64,000 nt of DNA from Boletus sp. NGJ (taxonomy: Eukaryota; Basidiomycota; Agaricomycetes; Boletales; Boletaceae): contig JAGTXK010000239.1 in assembly GCA_019096195.1 (NCBI GenBank), positions 682,001 through 746,000 of the forward strand, read 5' to 3'. Numbering within the stretch: the first letter of the stretch is position 1; each line of letters begins with the position of its first letter. Under the pieces are notes generated by a model. The model was given only the letters and a program-made list of their open reading frames with translations. It was not told where the DNA came from and ran no database searches. Below are positions 21,941-33,500 of the stretch, piece by piece. Made by a program: the position numbers and the translations under genes.

Positions 21941-24906
21941 TCATCGTGCCCGGCGGGCAGTTGGCACGGTCACAGGTGTCGTCGTAATCTGGGCAGTGCT
22001 CACACCCACAGATGTCGTCGGAATCGGGACAGTGCTCACACCCACAGGAACCGTCCCAGGTGGACAAAGTGCTGTTGGCATCAAGGAACTCACAGCGTCC
22101 CAGGCGCTGGGGTAACTGCACCCTTGCACCTCTGTAGGTGCCAAGCCAGTATCGGCAGAGTCATACCACCCGCCACCGACGGTTACGGTCGGGCTCGGGG
22201 TGAACGTAGGGGGAGGGAGCGTGGGTATAGCGCTCGTGGACGTATACGTGGGGAGGAGTGCTTGGATCGCACTCGGTGGCAAGCCGCTTATGGTTGCAGG
22301 GGGGTACTGACCATACGTGGCTATCGAGCTGGCGGGAATAGCGCCAGCGCCGGCGCCACCTGTCTGCCACGACGCATATTGACCATCAAAGGGTTGTTGG
22401 GATACACCGAGAGCTTCACATGTTCCAACTGCCGTCCGTGGGTCCGCGGGTATCCATCCATTCTGTAGACCGAGTTGGTAGGACCAAAGGGGCGATTCAA
22501 CTGAATTGGTAGTGGACGAGTTGCCAATCTATTCAAGCCACTCGTCAACAATCGTGGGTCGGGGGAGGCAGAGGAAATTTGCAAACCTTCCAAGTCCAGT
22601 AAAACCAATTCTGAAGGGCGTCCATGGAAGCTAGAGTGAATTCCATGAGGCCATCTTTCATCGTTTGATTCCATTGAGATGAGTCCAAAAACAGTGAACA
22701 CGACGGCCCAGAGCTCGATGTGACGGTTGTACCCAACAGGAAAAGGCCACAAGCATTGTATCCATTACTGAATTCACCCGCAACGGTGATTCCAAAAGCA
22801 GTCTGGCTGGGAAGGATGTGAGACAATGAAATGGCTGATCAATCCATCAAAGGTACCTGGCGTTCATGCTATCAGCCCATGAATTGCAGGCAGTCTGGGG
22901 CCAGATTCCGCCTGCTTGAAGACCCGTGCCAGTGGCGATTGGCTCGGTATTTGAATTACCATCGAATGCAAAGTAAGGGTGTGTGTCGAGAATAATGCGA
23001 TCGGACCCTTGCAGAAAGCCTGCCCAACTTCCCACGCCTAAAAATCCATCGTGAATAACGATATACGGACCATGGCCTTCACCAATGCCCGTGATGCTAC
23101 GAATCATATCATAAGCCGAAAGGTAGCTGAAGACAGTGCTCAATGTCCACCCAAGAGAATATAAAGTGACGCTCGACAACTCACAAGCTTGTCATCTGGT
23201 CCTTGCCAATAGCAGATACAAGAGGCTCATTGATGATACTAAAAACGGGAACGACGGGCTGCCATTCAGGCTGGGAAATGAACTCGGCAATAACTCTGAT
23301 ATAGTTCAGTGCACGTTCGGCATTGGCCAAGCCCATAACACCATTGAGGAAATTGATGCTGCCCAACTTTCCAGAATGATTGTAACCTTCACATCACGTA
23401 CAAAAAGACAATAAGACTTGTATTCGGGATAGTGCGGATGGACGTAGACATACCATTCTGCGAACCTGGGATAGTGTGCAAGTCTAAGTTAACTCTGAGG
23501 CCATACTTCCGTGCCCATTGTAGAACACGCAGGATGTATCTGACAAGGCACTTCAGAAGATCAATCTTAATGATGTGAAGAAACACATACGGCCAGCAGA
23601 CTTTGTCTAGGAAAGGTTCGAAACTCCATTTCTCGATAGCCCAAAATGGAATTGGCAAGCGAATCCAATTGAGTCCAGCTCCAGCCATTTCCGCGATGTC
23701 TTGCTCCGTCTATCAAGCATGCATTTGACGTGATTGCGTGAATTAAAGGGACGCAGGAAGCTTACGATAAACGTGTTATAATGGTCTTCAATTTGATTTA
23801 ACCCACCACTCCCTGTATCAGCAGCCATGAGGGTACTCAAGGTCCACTCGTCTACCGCAGCAGGGTATTTCTGAAAGAGCGCAGGGGAAATGAATGGTTC
23901 GAGGACAAATAGTCCTCCCAAATTAACGCTGTGGATCATGACACTCGTGACGGGATGTACCATGAGGCACGAATACTTACCCATATATCTTGTCTTGACC
24001 CCAATTCCAACTCGTGTTTAATGGTGGTGTCCACGAATTTGGTTGAGCATCGTTATTGAAGGGATCTTCCGGATTGTACACCCCTATGAAAATGTGTCAG
24101 AGAATACATTCATTTAGGGGTATGTAAAAGAGATCCGGAATGAAATGTAAAATATGTTTATCAATGGAAGTTCGATAAGCAACTACGGATACACGTCGTG
24201 GCGGACGCACCAGGATCCATTGCCGCCGACGCACTAACTACAGCGAGACTGTCATGACGAGCCATGGCAAGGTCATAGTAGACAACAGTGCTCAACAAAA
24301 TAATCACAAACACCGATCATAAATCTCCCGAAAAACTGAGAAATGAAAGAAATATGAAGACTCACAGAAGCCACCAAAATTATTGATGTACGTGAATGTT
24401 GTACCATCAGAAGTAGTGACCACTGAACCATTCCCACCGGTCGTCGGATTTCCAGAACCGCCACTACCACTGCCACTGCCGCCGGTGCCGGTGCCGGTGC
24501 CGGACGTGGAGAGATTGGAGTGAGGTTTAATAACAAGAAAGTAGGCGGGAATGACGATCGCAGCCGCTACGAGAAGGAGGACAACAAATGCAATGATCCA
24601 GAAGATACGGCGAGTAACGATCGGACGCTTTTGAGCAGAAGTAGACCACCTGGCATTGGGATAGTCAGGACCACGAGAGGCCTCAATAAGCTGCTTCTCG
24701 TGTTGAGAAAGGAGAGGGGAAGAGTTGCCCGCGAAGTGGAAGGCGCTCGATCCACGGGAAGAATCGCTGGCGAACTCGGATGTCTGCTCGAGGTACGAGG
24801 CTCTGGGAGGCTCCAAGAAGGGATGGTCCTGCGAAGGGGTATTTAGCGCCATGCCATGCGAGTCTACTTGACTATCCGGTCTCGAGGAGGTGTGGAATGA
24901 AGACAT
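21941..24906 (-). CDS. Membrane-anchored GH5 exo-1,3-beta-glucanase, 763 aa
   Basis: Cell-wall glucan 1,3-beta-glucosidase of the ExgD type. Nine exons, all phases closing: 24906..24366, 24083..23981, 23928..23766, 23709..23591, 23539..23454, 23386..23185, 23126..22857, 22806..22587 and 22528..21941. Residues 1-100 are a cytosolic Ser-rich tail. Residues about 101-126 form a single membrane anchor (IIAFVVLLLVAAAIVIPAYF), followed by a Gly/Ser linker, so it is a type II protein with the catalytic domain outside. The GH5 domain shows WVYNPEDPFNN, GVNLGGLFVLEPF, NWIRLPIPFWAIE and NLDLHTIPGSQNG. The acid/base Glu is in SIINEP and the nucleophile Glu in VAGEFSNGYN. The C terminus is an extended Thr/Ser/Pro-rich stalk with imperfect repeats. 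Intron 1 is 282 nt, far longer than the rest (50-67 nt). Confidence 0.93.
21985..22060 (-). repeat. Imperfect in-gene tandem repeat in the glucanase stalk
   Basis: Two adjacent units sharing GGGCAGTGCTCACACCCACA / GGACAGTGCTCACACCCACA on the plus strand encode GVSTVPIP and GVSTAQIT in the Thr-rich C-terminal tail. Confidence 0.7.
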
Positions 24907-26942
24907 GGTCGAGTTCAAGAAGTGAGGATCAGCAGCATGGGGAGAAATGACTAAATGTAGCACACAGGGAATCTCCTGACCACCGCACAATATGGACAGT
25001 TCTGTCAACGGGCAGTTCTATCCGTTGGCTCGTGACCGCACACGTGAACTAGTCAGGGACATTATGATATTAGGTTAGATACCTCACGTCAGCGTATACA
25101 TACCCATCCCACAAGTTTTCGTGGGCCATCGGCTGACTGCTTTGATGAAGGGGTGAACGCGCAACTGAGTCCTAGAGGTTACCATGCGAAAGAAGTAAGA
25201 AAAACACCCGCAGTGTCGACTTGGCGACCATTTAATACCTTGTACTGAAACAGTGCCACACGAGAACTCTAAGCTCTCCTGCTTCTCCCGTGCGTTCTAT
25301 TGAGGCAACATTTATACAGTCGAATTAATCATAGTGGAACGCTTCCCATGCTTATCGCATAACAGAGCCGAAGCGACTCGCCTCCTTCATCTGAAAGCAC
25401 TTGAAAGCTTATTAAAAGACTCTCCAATTCTTGTTGTAAGTGTTGTCTGAAACGTCCTGTCCAGTCGATGTCTCAGTTTTCCGGTATAAGTCCCGAGCAT
25501 ACTCCTTCCGTGAGACGGAATGTGGGTCAGTGAGTGCACCCTGACGTTTCAGTTGCCAACGCCGCCTAGGACGACGAGTGGATGCCTGACAACATTCCCA
25601 CATGCACGTCAAGTCATGGAGAATGTCCAGGTACAGCCGGCTGCGATACGGTCTAGTGGTTCGTTGCTGTGTGTGGCTGTTTTTGTTGACGCAGCAAGTT
25701 GGAGCAAAGGACACTTGCCCAAATTGAGACAAGAGTCACGCGTACGGCTTACGGGACAAAGACTTTGCCGTGTCCGAGTTGTGACATGACAGCAACCAGC
25801 AACAGGCCTGCACTACTGTACTGTCGCACCATGAAAAACTCGATGAATGACGTTTCGAGGGTTGATCCCAGTGATTGCCATGTCGTTGGTCATATATTGG
25901 GCTTTGTGGCTAAACAGTGTTGGCGCGAATCATGCGTAATTAGGTATGATCTGCAGTCAACCCCCCCGTAACAAATACCTAGTATGGCATTAGGGACGTG
26001 AGTGTACTACTTCGGACAAAATGTATGGCCACGGAGATGGATTTGCTGATCACACTCGGTAGTTCTCCCAAGGAATGTACAATCAAAAGTACCACTCCTC
26101 CATCAGATCTATATAGACTTGCATGGTGGTGGACTGGACCGCGGATGTCATGGATATCTGAGGACAGGCACTGTTCGCGGGAGGACCAGTGCACATTGCA
26201 TTGTTTGCTCGTCAATACCTGTTGAGGAATTGAAAGATTGGTGAACAAGGTTTTATTCACGCTGTAGATAGAACAATCCCGCTTGTACACTAAACCAAAT
26301 ACACTCGACGCATCCTCGCACGTTGTCTGTTGAGATGTTGTGTTCGCGGTGCGGCATGTTGACCGAACGATGCTGTGAGTCAAGGGCAGTATCGGGTATG
26401 GATGGAGAGGAGCCGGAGCAGACGAGCTGTGATGAATCGGCGAATTGAATTGATTGCATTTACGGAAGGTGGCGTGGTACACGGCATTTGCCGAATCCGG
26501 GGTACCACCAGCGCCGGAGACAAAGCAAACGATCTCAGATCCACTCAGATCCAAGATCGGCCAGTTATCCATCCCATGAGGTATGTCTGCGACTCGCTTC
26601 ACCATGGAAGGGGTCTCGTCAAGGACCCATCTAACAATGTCTAATTCAGCAGGGCAATGCCAACAGACAAAAAGTGTGTGAGGTTCTAGTCCGTTTTACA
26701 GGGCACTGCCGCCACACCCCCAAATGGGTGTAGCGCCGTGTCTGGTTCTCAAGGCCGTGATACCGCGAACGTAGACGAGAACTTGGTTATTTCCTCCTGG
26801 CGCAATGACATACACTTTTTTTTAGCAATTGTACCCCGCCTCAGAACCGGCGAACTGGACTAACCTTTGCCGTCCCCTTCCTTTCTCTGCTTATATATGA
26901 CCCTCCGCAATCGATATCTCGTTACATGTCGAGTCCCTCTCG
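24907..26942. other. Intergenic between the glucanase and the TEA gene
   Basis: About 2 kb. A 208-aa minus-strand frame (26605..25979) has no domain, signal or splice support and is not called. The last 300 bp are the TEA gene promoter, with a TATA-like TATATATGA near 26892. Confidence 0.4.
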
Positions 26943-28697
26943 ATGTATCTCCCTGCATTCAGCCAGACAAGTCACATCACGCGATATCCCCTGACAGATA
27001 GTCATCACTCTTCACCGTCCCCCCCGGCTGTCCCCTTCCGATCATGCAGTCCGCACGATCCCCCGTCATTTAGATACAGCGTGGATGACATATTGCAGAT
27101 CATGCTCAAAAGTCGAAAGAGCTGGAAGACCTTAAAGGGTCAATCGGAGGCAGTATGGCCACCCTACCTCGAAGCGACCATGCTCAAGGGTTCGTTCATC
27201 ATCGTGTCTATATCACGATTCTCACGTCTTTCATTATCCGGTCCGCAGCTCTCCAGGAATATGAACCTGATGACTCGCGGGAAACACGTATGCTAGGACG
27301 CTACCCAATGCGCAATCGTTTCATATCCGACTATATCCATAATACCACGGGAAAATACAGATCAGCCAAGCAAGTAGGTAGCCGCTTGCAACAGCTCAGA
27401 GATACGCCCGAGGGTCGCGAATGTAAGTGTCACATCTTTGGCGCGGTCCGTGTGCGGACGACGTTCATATACTTATTTTGTTCTTGTTTATATTTGTCAT
27501 ACCACAACTAGTGATCGATGTATTGACGCGTTGCTATCGTACGCGGATGGACACCGGCACCTGCAATGCATGGGTTCCCGTATGCCAGTCGACTTCTTTG
27601 AACCCGTCTTCCAGCCCCTCAGTTTCCACTATATCTTGCGGCAGCTCTTCCACCACCTCCTCTTCAAATTCCCCAGTCCCTCCAGTCAGCCGAATCATGC
27701 CTCGCCTCCTTCCGGCAACAACTCGCCAACCCCCCGAATCACGCATGCCCGTTTACATCGACATCCTTCCGTCGATGGGTCATGATCACCCTACCTCTGC
27801 TGCATCGACGTCTAGTTCCATCCGTCCTTCGGATGCAGCGCGTCATATCCGTAACATCGACCCTACCGTGACTTTTGTCTCTCCGTCGCCTGTCAATGGC
27901 AAGTCCTCCTACATTGTGCTCCTGGACGGTGCACCCGTCCACTCAGAGAACACACCGCTCGAGTATGTCGGACCCTACTTCTCTTCACCAATGGGTCATT
28001 CCCCTGGCGACGAACCTATACTGTACAACACCGCACTTGTACCTAAATATTGGGATGTCCTCCGCGAAGCCGCAGGTACGCCATATCCATCCCGCTAGTG
28101 TCGGGTCGGTTTTAAATATCGATTCCAGACCCCACTTTGTACACCATCGTCCAAGACGTGTACCGTAACCCTGATCCTGTACCCACCCAGGACTACTCAG
28201 AGCGTCCCCATCCTGCACGCATATTCTCGGCAATCTACCATTTCCGATATCCTGCCCCGGCGGAGTCTACTCCATCCCATGGACAGCCGTCTGTGGACAC
28301 ATCACGGGGTGGATCCTCTATGACGTCAGCGTTTGATGACCAAACGCTCCAGAGCTCCATGCCAGTGCACCTCGCATATGCAACGCCATTCCAAACGCCC
28401 TCAACGTACACCACCCCGGTGCCCGAAGACTTGCGGGCGCCGACCGAGTTGGATCAAAACCTGTTTGACGAGCCATTCATGTTGGACGTCAACTTTGAGC
28501 AGATCGCATTCGACGATTTCGTTGTCAATATGGACAACACTTCAGACAGCGCATCTTCGTCGCACTTTTTCCACAAGGACCCAAACACATACGTGCGTGT
28601 TGATCCCCATTCGATCTTGCTTGGCGTGGCTCATGACACGGTTTCCCACAGTTTATGTAAAACAGAGTGTGTGCTCGTATCATACCTCTATGTGTAG
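26943..28697 (+). CDS. TEA/ATTS-domain transcription factor, 517 aa
   Basis: DNA-binding regulator of the AbaA/Tec1/TEAD class. Exons are 26943..27189, 27249..27422, 27512..28075 and 28129..28697; phases close and the joins restore conserved motifs. The TEA domain spans about residues 57-140. It holds SRKSWKTLKGQSEAVWPPYL, then MLKALQEYEPDDSRETRMLG, then RYPMRNRFISDYI, and the recognition-helix signature RSAKQVGSRLQQLRD. The rest is Ser/Pro-rich with a conserved-looking middle (PVNGKSSYIVLLDGAPVHSE) and an acidic C-terminal segment (FDEPFMLDVNFEQIAFDDF) that could activate transcription. In ascomycetes this class controls conidiation or filamentation. The regulated process here is unknown. 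Confidence 0.92.
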
Positions 28698-29263
28698 CAG
28701 TCTTTTTTTTTTTTTTTTTCGATCTGCCTGTATGTTTGTGTCATCATGCACACGTGGATATAGGCAGACACGGAGCGTAGAGCGCTCACTTGGTACAAGT
28801 TTCCCATACAATGGTGGAATAATATGACGATGGCGGGAATGCACGTTAACCCCCGTCAGGTACGAACTGTGGCTCATGATACGTATTTAAGACTGATTTT
28901 TGATCGATCTTATTGTGCCCATGTGGCATAACGGTGAACTTTAATCGTATGAGGGCTAACTACGCAGACCAAACCAAAAGCGTACGAGTGGTGCTACGGT
29001 TACAACAACTTGTCATAGTGCCCCACTTCAAGTTGCGGACTGCCCCTGATAAGTACTTATTCAGAGCGGAGTTCCAACCCTAACAAGTTGTAGTAATATT
29101 GAATTAGATGAACTTCGAGCTCCACAGTGCCTCTCCCTGTCTTGCTTCCTCAGTACCAGCACCATGAATTTTGGTGTTTACTATCATGCGTTGTTCCGAA
29201 ACACCGAACGGAGAAACAAGATATCGTAGTTGCGATCACCATCACGGCATTTCATCAGCATTT
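28698..29263. other. Intergenic, T-run near 28705
   Basis: Likely the 3' UTRs of two convergent genes. A run of about 18 T follows the TEA stop codon by some 10 nt. No other feature. Confidence 0.4.
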
Positions 29264-29821
29264 TCATGGTGCACCAGCAAAAGCAAACTTACCACTCTTG
29301 AGGAGGGAGATGATTTGTATCCTCGCTGCAAACTCCCTCGTCATGAGAGAGACATCCGTCAATTGATTAATTCCCCTCGTGATGCCCCGCCCGACTTGTT
29401 CCTTGCGCTTGCTCGCAGGTGCACCACCTGGACCCGCATGGTGGTTGATCTGCCCATGTGCGTCACTGAGCGCATCCACCCAAGTACGCATGGTCATTCC
29501 ACCCGCCATACCATCCCACTTGCTCATTTCGAGGACCATGTTGGTGATCCCAGCCACGACGACTGCGACTTCTGCCTCGACGTTCCCGATGGATTCAAGG
29601 CCGAGTTTGAGGTCTGGAAAGTGTCTGTGGATGATGACGAGGATGGGTTGATAGGACACGCCATCTCCGGCATGTCGGGGAGTGGCGCCGATGAGCCAGG
29701 GTTTAACTTGGTCGAGAGCAGTGTAGATATCACCGCGGAGAGTTGGGGACATGGTCTTGGCGTCTGCCTTGGAGGTGCCTGCGGTGGCAGTTGCGAGAGT
29801 GTTTTGCCAGTTCTTGAACAT
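29264..29821 (-). CDS. Orphan protein, about 170-185 aa
   Basis: An ATG at 29821 (MFKNWQNTLATATAG) opens a frame with mixed hydrophobic and charged helices (LRGDIYTALDQVKPWLIG, EVAVVVAGITNMVLEMSKWD, TREFAARIQIISLLKS). A GTAAGT directly after LLKS suggests a phase 1 donor and a further exon below 29264, which I could not place. If unspliced, it ends FAFAGAP. A run of about 13 G sits just upstream of the start. No family recognised. Confidence 0.45.
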   Translation of the reverse strand: MFKNWQNTLATATAGTSKADAKTMSPTLRGDIYTALDQVKPWLIGATPRHAGDGVSYQPILVIIHRHFPDLKLGLESIGNVEAEVAVVVAGITNMVLEMSKWDGMAGGMTMRTWVDALSDAHGQINHHAGPGGAPASKRKEQVGRGITRGINQLTDVSLMTREFAARIQIISLLKSGKFAFAGAP

Positions 29822-30596
29822 GGTGTGTGGATGTTGAGGGGGGGGGGGGGGGTGCTGTGTCTTTTGCCCTGACAGTTACGTCTGTGAGGTGCAAAGCGAA
29901 AATGGATGTCGGCGGGGCCCGGGCTGGGAACGTTCAGGCAGCAAGGTGAAGAAGTTTGACTGCGGGGACTGGGTTCGTCGTTGTTGTCGACGCAGCTGGG
30001 AGGAGATCCGAGGTCGTGCTTCAAAGTGCCTGTTCCCCCGCAGAGAGTGAAACTTATGTAAGGGATGCTGTATGCCCGCCCATTAATGGACGACACATGG
30101 GCAACACGAGGCCGACAGCGCGGATGCTGTTAGGCTTCAAGTGGCCATTGGGTGACACCACGTTGGTGCGTGTGCGATGCGAGGGCCAAGTAGAGTGTTC
30201 ATTTCCCAATGGGTAGCGGATAACGGGCACAAGGTGGAGGCAGCTTGATGGAAGTGCGCACTATTCGCCTGGCGTTGTTGGATTGGTCCGGAGGCTGTTG
30301 GTTGAACGTCATGCGAGGATACCGGCGGAGCTATATGGACGTACGAAGGCAGTAGGAAAATGAAGCATTTATCGGTCCTAACAAGAATCAACGAAACGTA
30401 CGTTTTCATTTCGGCGTACATGGATGAGACCACATGGACGAGTGCAAGTTGCGGGTGTTTGAGATGGAAGATAAGATAAGATAAGATAAATCGCGGAATT
30501 TAAATTTAAATCCATATAGGGACGAAAACAAACAGGGCAAAACAACGCGTTCGCGTTTACCAAAAACAAGAAAGAAAAGTGACGCGCTGTGACGAC
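29822..30596. other. Intergenic, DNA2 promoter side
   Basis: Contains a G run near 29841-29853 and a short GATAA tandem repeat near 30469. The remaining frames are not supportable. Confidence 0.4.
30469..30489 (+). promoter_or_regulatory. Tandem GATAA repeats upstream of DNA2
   Basis: Four consecutive AAGAT/GATAA units lie about 110 bp before the DNA2 start codon. Each is a perfect core site for fungal GATA-type zinc-finger regulators. Whether they act or are a simple microsatellite cannot be told from sequence. Confidence 0.4.
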
Positions 30597-33500
30597 ATGG
30601 CCATGGAGAAACAAGAGGAAGATGTTTTCGTGCAGATGCTGTTGGACGGCTTGGACACCTCCACCACATCCAGAACACCATCCCACTCTCCTAGAACGCA
30701 CAAATCAGCAGGCACTTCCAAGGAAAATGCGCACGACGTGTCCAGCCTCCTGGACGGTGCAGAGAACTGGGACTGGGCGGACATGGAAGCAGATTTTATG
30801 ACACCAAAAAAGAGAACCACCAGTCCGAACAAGGTAGAGCCACCTCATTCTCGGCCCACACTCCATCTAACACCAGGCAGCGTTCGCCCCACAAACGTCA
30901 CCACTCCCCCGTTAAACCACCGGCGACGCCTCGCCGAGCTTGTTCGATGCCCTCTGGGACTGCTTCCAAACAAGACGTCAACTTGAGCCTCTCTGCCCTT
31001 CTCGACGGAGCTGAGACTTGGGACTGGGAAGACATGGAGAATGATTTCCTCACGCCCGGTCGGAAGCGCAGTAATCCCAAGGTTCGGTGTGCTACCGTCC
31101 GTGTTTCTCTCTCATTCTGATCCGGATCTCAGTCTGCCGTCTCTCCCGAGAAACCCTATACCAAGGCCCCTTCCGCTCGCTGTATTGTGGAAGCTGTGGC
31201 ACAGAGCATGCAATATGGCCCCAAGGTCAGACTTTTCCCCTTTGTTCTTTGAAACGTTCTCGACGCTGCAAACAGGTCTTGTCGGTGAAAACTCAACCAC
31301 ATGGGCACCTACGTTCAGTCGTGCTCCAGGACGACTGGGCAGACTCCGACGTTCGAAAAGGTAGGAACAACCAGCGGAGGGTGATGGAACAGGCTTCAAT
31401 CATTTTCATCTCGCAGGTGATATTATCAATGTCCTCGGTTGCTTTGACTCGGAGGGTATCATCGTGATTTCATCTCGCGAGAATCTTTTCATTCACCATC
31501 CGGATCTACTGCTGACAGCGACTGCGCTCTCAAATGCCCCACAATGCAGACGGAAACCTCTCCTCTCTTCCTTGGTACGCTCGACGTCCGATGTGACGCC
31601 CGCCCTCGTCTGGGGTAATATGCTGCATGAAATCATGCAAACGTGTCTTGCGACCCAGCAGTGGGATGAATTCTACGTCGAGGATCTAATTGAAGATGCC
31701 GTCATGAAGAACTTGCCACAAATCGTAAAGATAGAAACTAGCATAGAAGAAGCCAAGCGAGAGATCAAACTTCGGTCCAAAGGTCTCAAGGTATTCTCCG
31801 AGCGCTACATCGCAGAGTCACCCAAGGTACGACCCTTTCCTCGTTCGGCATCGCGGTCACTGACGTTTCTTTCACAGCCTGACGCCATCCTCACCAATAC
31901 CCGAGCAGCAGCCAATCAGAACTCGCTTCTCGCCATCACTTCCTTACATGATATAGAAGAAGACATTTGGTCACCTACTTACGGTCTCAAGGGAAAACTG
32001 GACGCGAGCGTGCAAGCTATCATTGCCGAGAGCACCGTTGATAAATATGTCAATCAAGAACCCCTTCTTAGTACCCACACGATGCCGTTCGAAATCAAGA
32101 CGGGACGGTCCATCGCAGGAATGGAACACCGCGCACAAACAATGCTATACACCCTTCTTGCGGAGGAACGGTACGGCGTCCAAGTCCCGAGCGGACTGCT
32201 CTATTATACCCAGAGCGAGGAGGTCGTGAGGGTCCCTCGAGGTAGAAACGAACTCAGGGGTCTCATCGGCGCAAGAAACGAGATGGCTGCGTACATGATG
32301 CGCCGCTTGAATCAGGGTAAGGCTCCCGAGCCTTTCTTGCCACCCACGATAGATGATGAACGTGCGTGCAAAAAGTGCTATGCGATCGATGCTTGCATGT
32401 TGTATCGCAAGGCAAGTACCGTCGGTCTGTTGGTCATCCTAACCTAACCTTACTTTCAGGCTGTGGAGAACGTCGTAGATGACTCTTCGCCGATTGCAGG
32501 GTTCTACGACGCCAAGACTTCGCACTTGAACCCCATCCAAACGGACTTCTTCAAACGATGGGAGGCATTGATAGCCCTCGAAGAGCAAGACGCTATTCGA
32601 TTTCGAAAGGAGCTTTGGACGATGACCGCACAGGAACGCGAAGAAAAGGGTCGATGTTTTGATTCCATGGCCATCGACAAGACTTTCTTTTCCTCGAGCT
32701 TGCCAAGTGCAGGGAAGATTCACCGGTACACGTATCGGTTAGTCCGCGGAAATGACACTGCTTTCCAGGGTCAGTCTCTCCTGAACGGCCACATGAACAC
32801 GGGCGATGCGATCACTGTCTCAGTCGATCCGGAGCTCCTCGCGCTTGCTCGAGGCTTCATCGTGGATCTCACCCCGCGAGAAGTCGTTGTGGGCATAGAT
32901 CACGAGCTGAGCGTGGAAAAGATTGCTGCGCGCCTGCAGGTGTTGCGCAAGTCCCGAGGGAGAATTCGGCCCGTATTCCGGATTGATAAGGACGAAATGT
33001 CAGGCATGGGTCGTATCCGTGACAATCTCGCGCAGTTGTTCTACGTCGACGGGGATGCGAAACGACTCGGGTTGGTCGTGGATCTCCGGAAGCCGACGTT
33101 CGAGGACGAGCAGGCGACGACGAATATGTTGCGTGATGTCCCCGAGTACGTCGCTGCGACGAGCACACTAAATTCGGGACAGGTGGCAGCGATGACGCGC
33201 GTGCTGAGCGCAAACGATTATGCATTGATCCTCGGGATGCCTGGGACTGGGAAAACAACCGTGATTGCAGCACTCATCCGGACGTTTGTAGCCATGGGGA
33301 AGACGGTGCTGTTGACATCCTATACCCATTCTGCGGTAGATACGATCCTGCTCAAGTTGAAGGACGACGATTATAGCATTCTGAGGCTGGGGAACGTGGA
33401 CAAGGTCAGTTCATGCATAGGTGTCGGGGATGGTGATGCTCAAACCGGAACGGACCACCTAGGTTCACCCGGACGTTCGCAAGTTTACAGAAGCGGAAAG

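Noticed and set aside
25979-26605. 208-aa minus-strand frame between glucanase and TEA gene
   Set aside because: No start context, domain or intron signals. Composition is like random intergenic translation. Kept only as a possibility.
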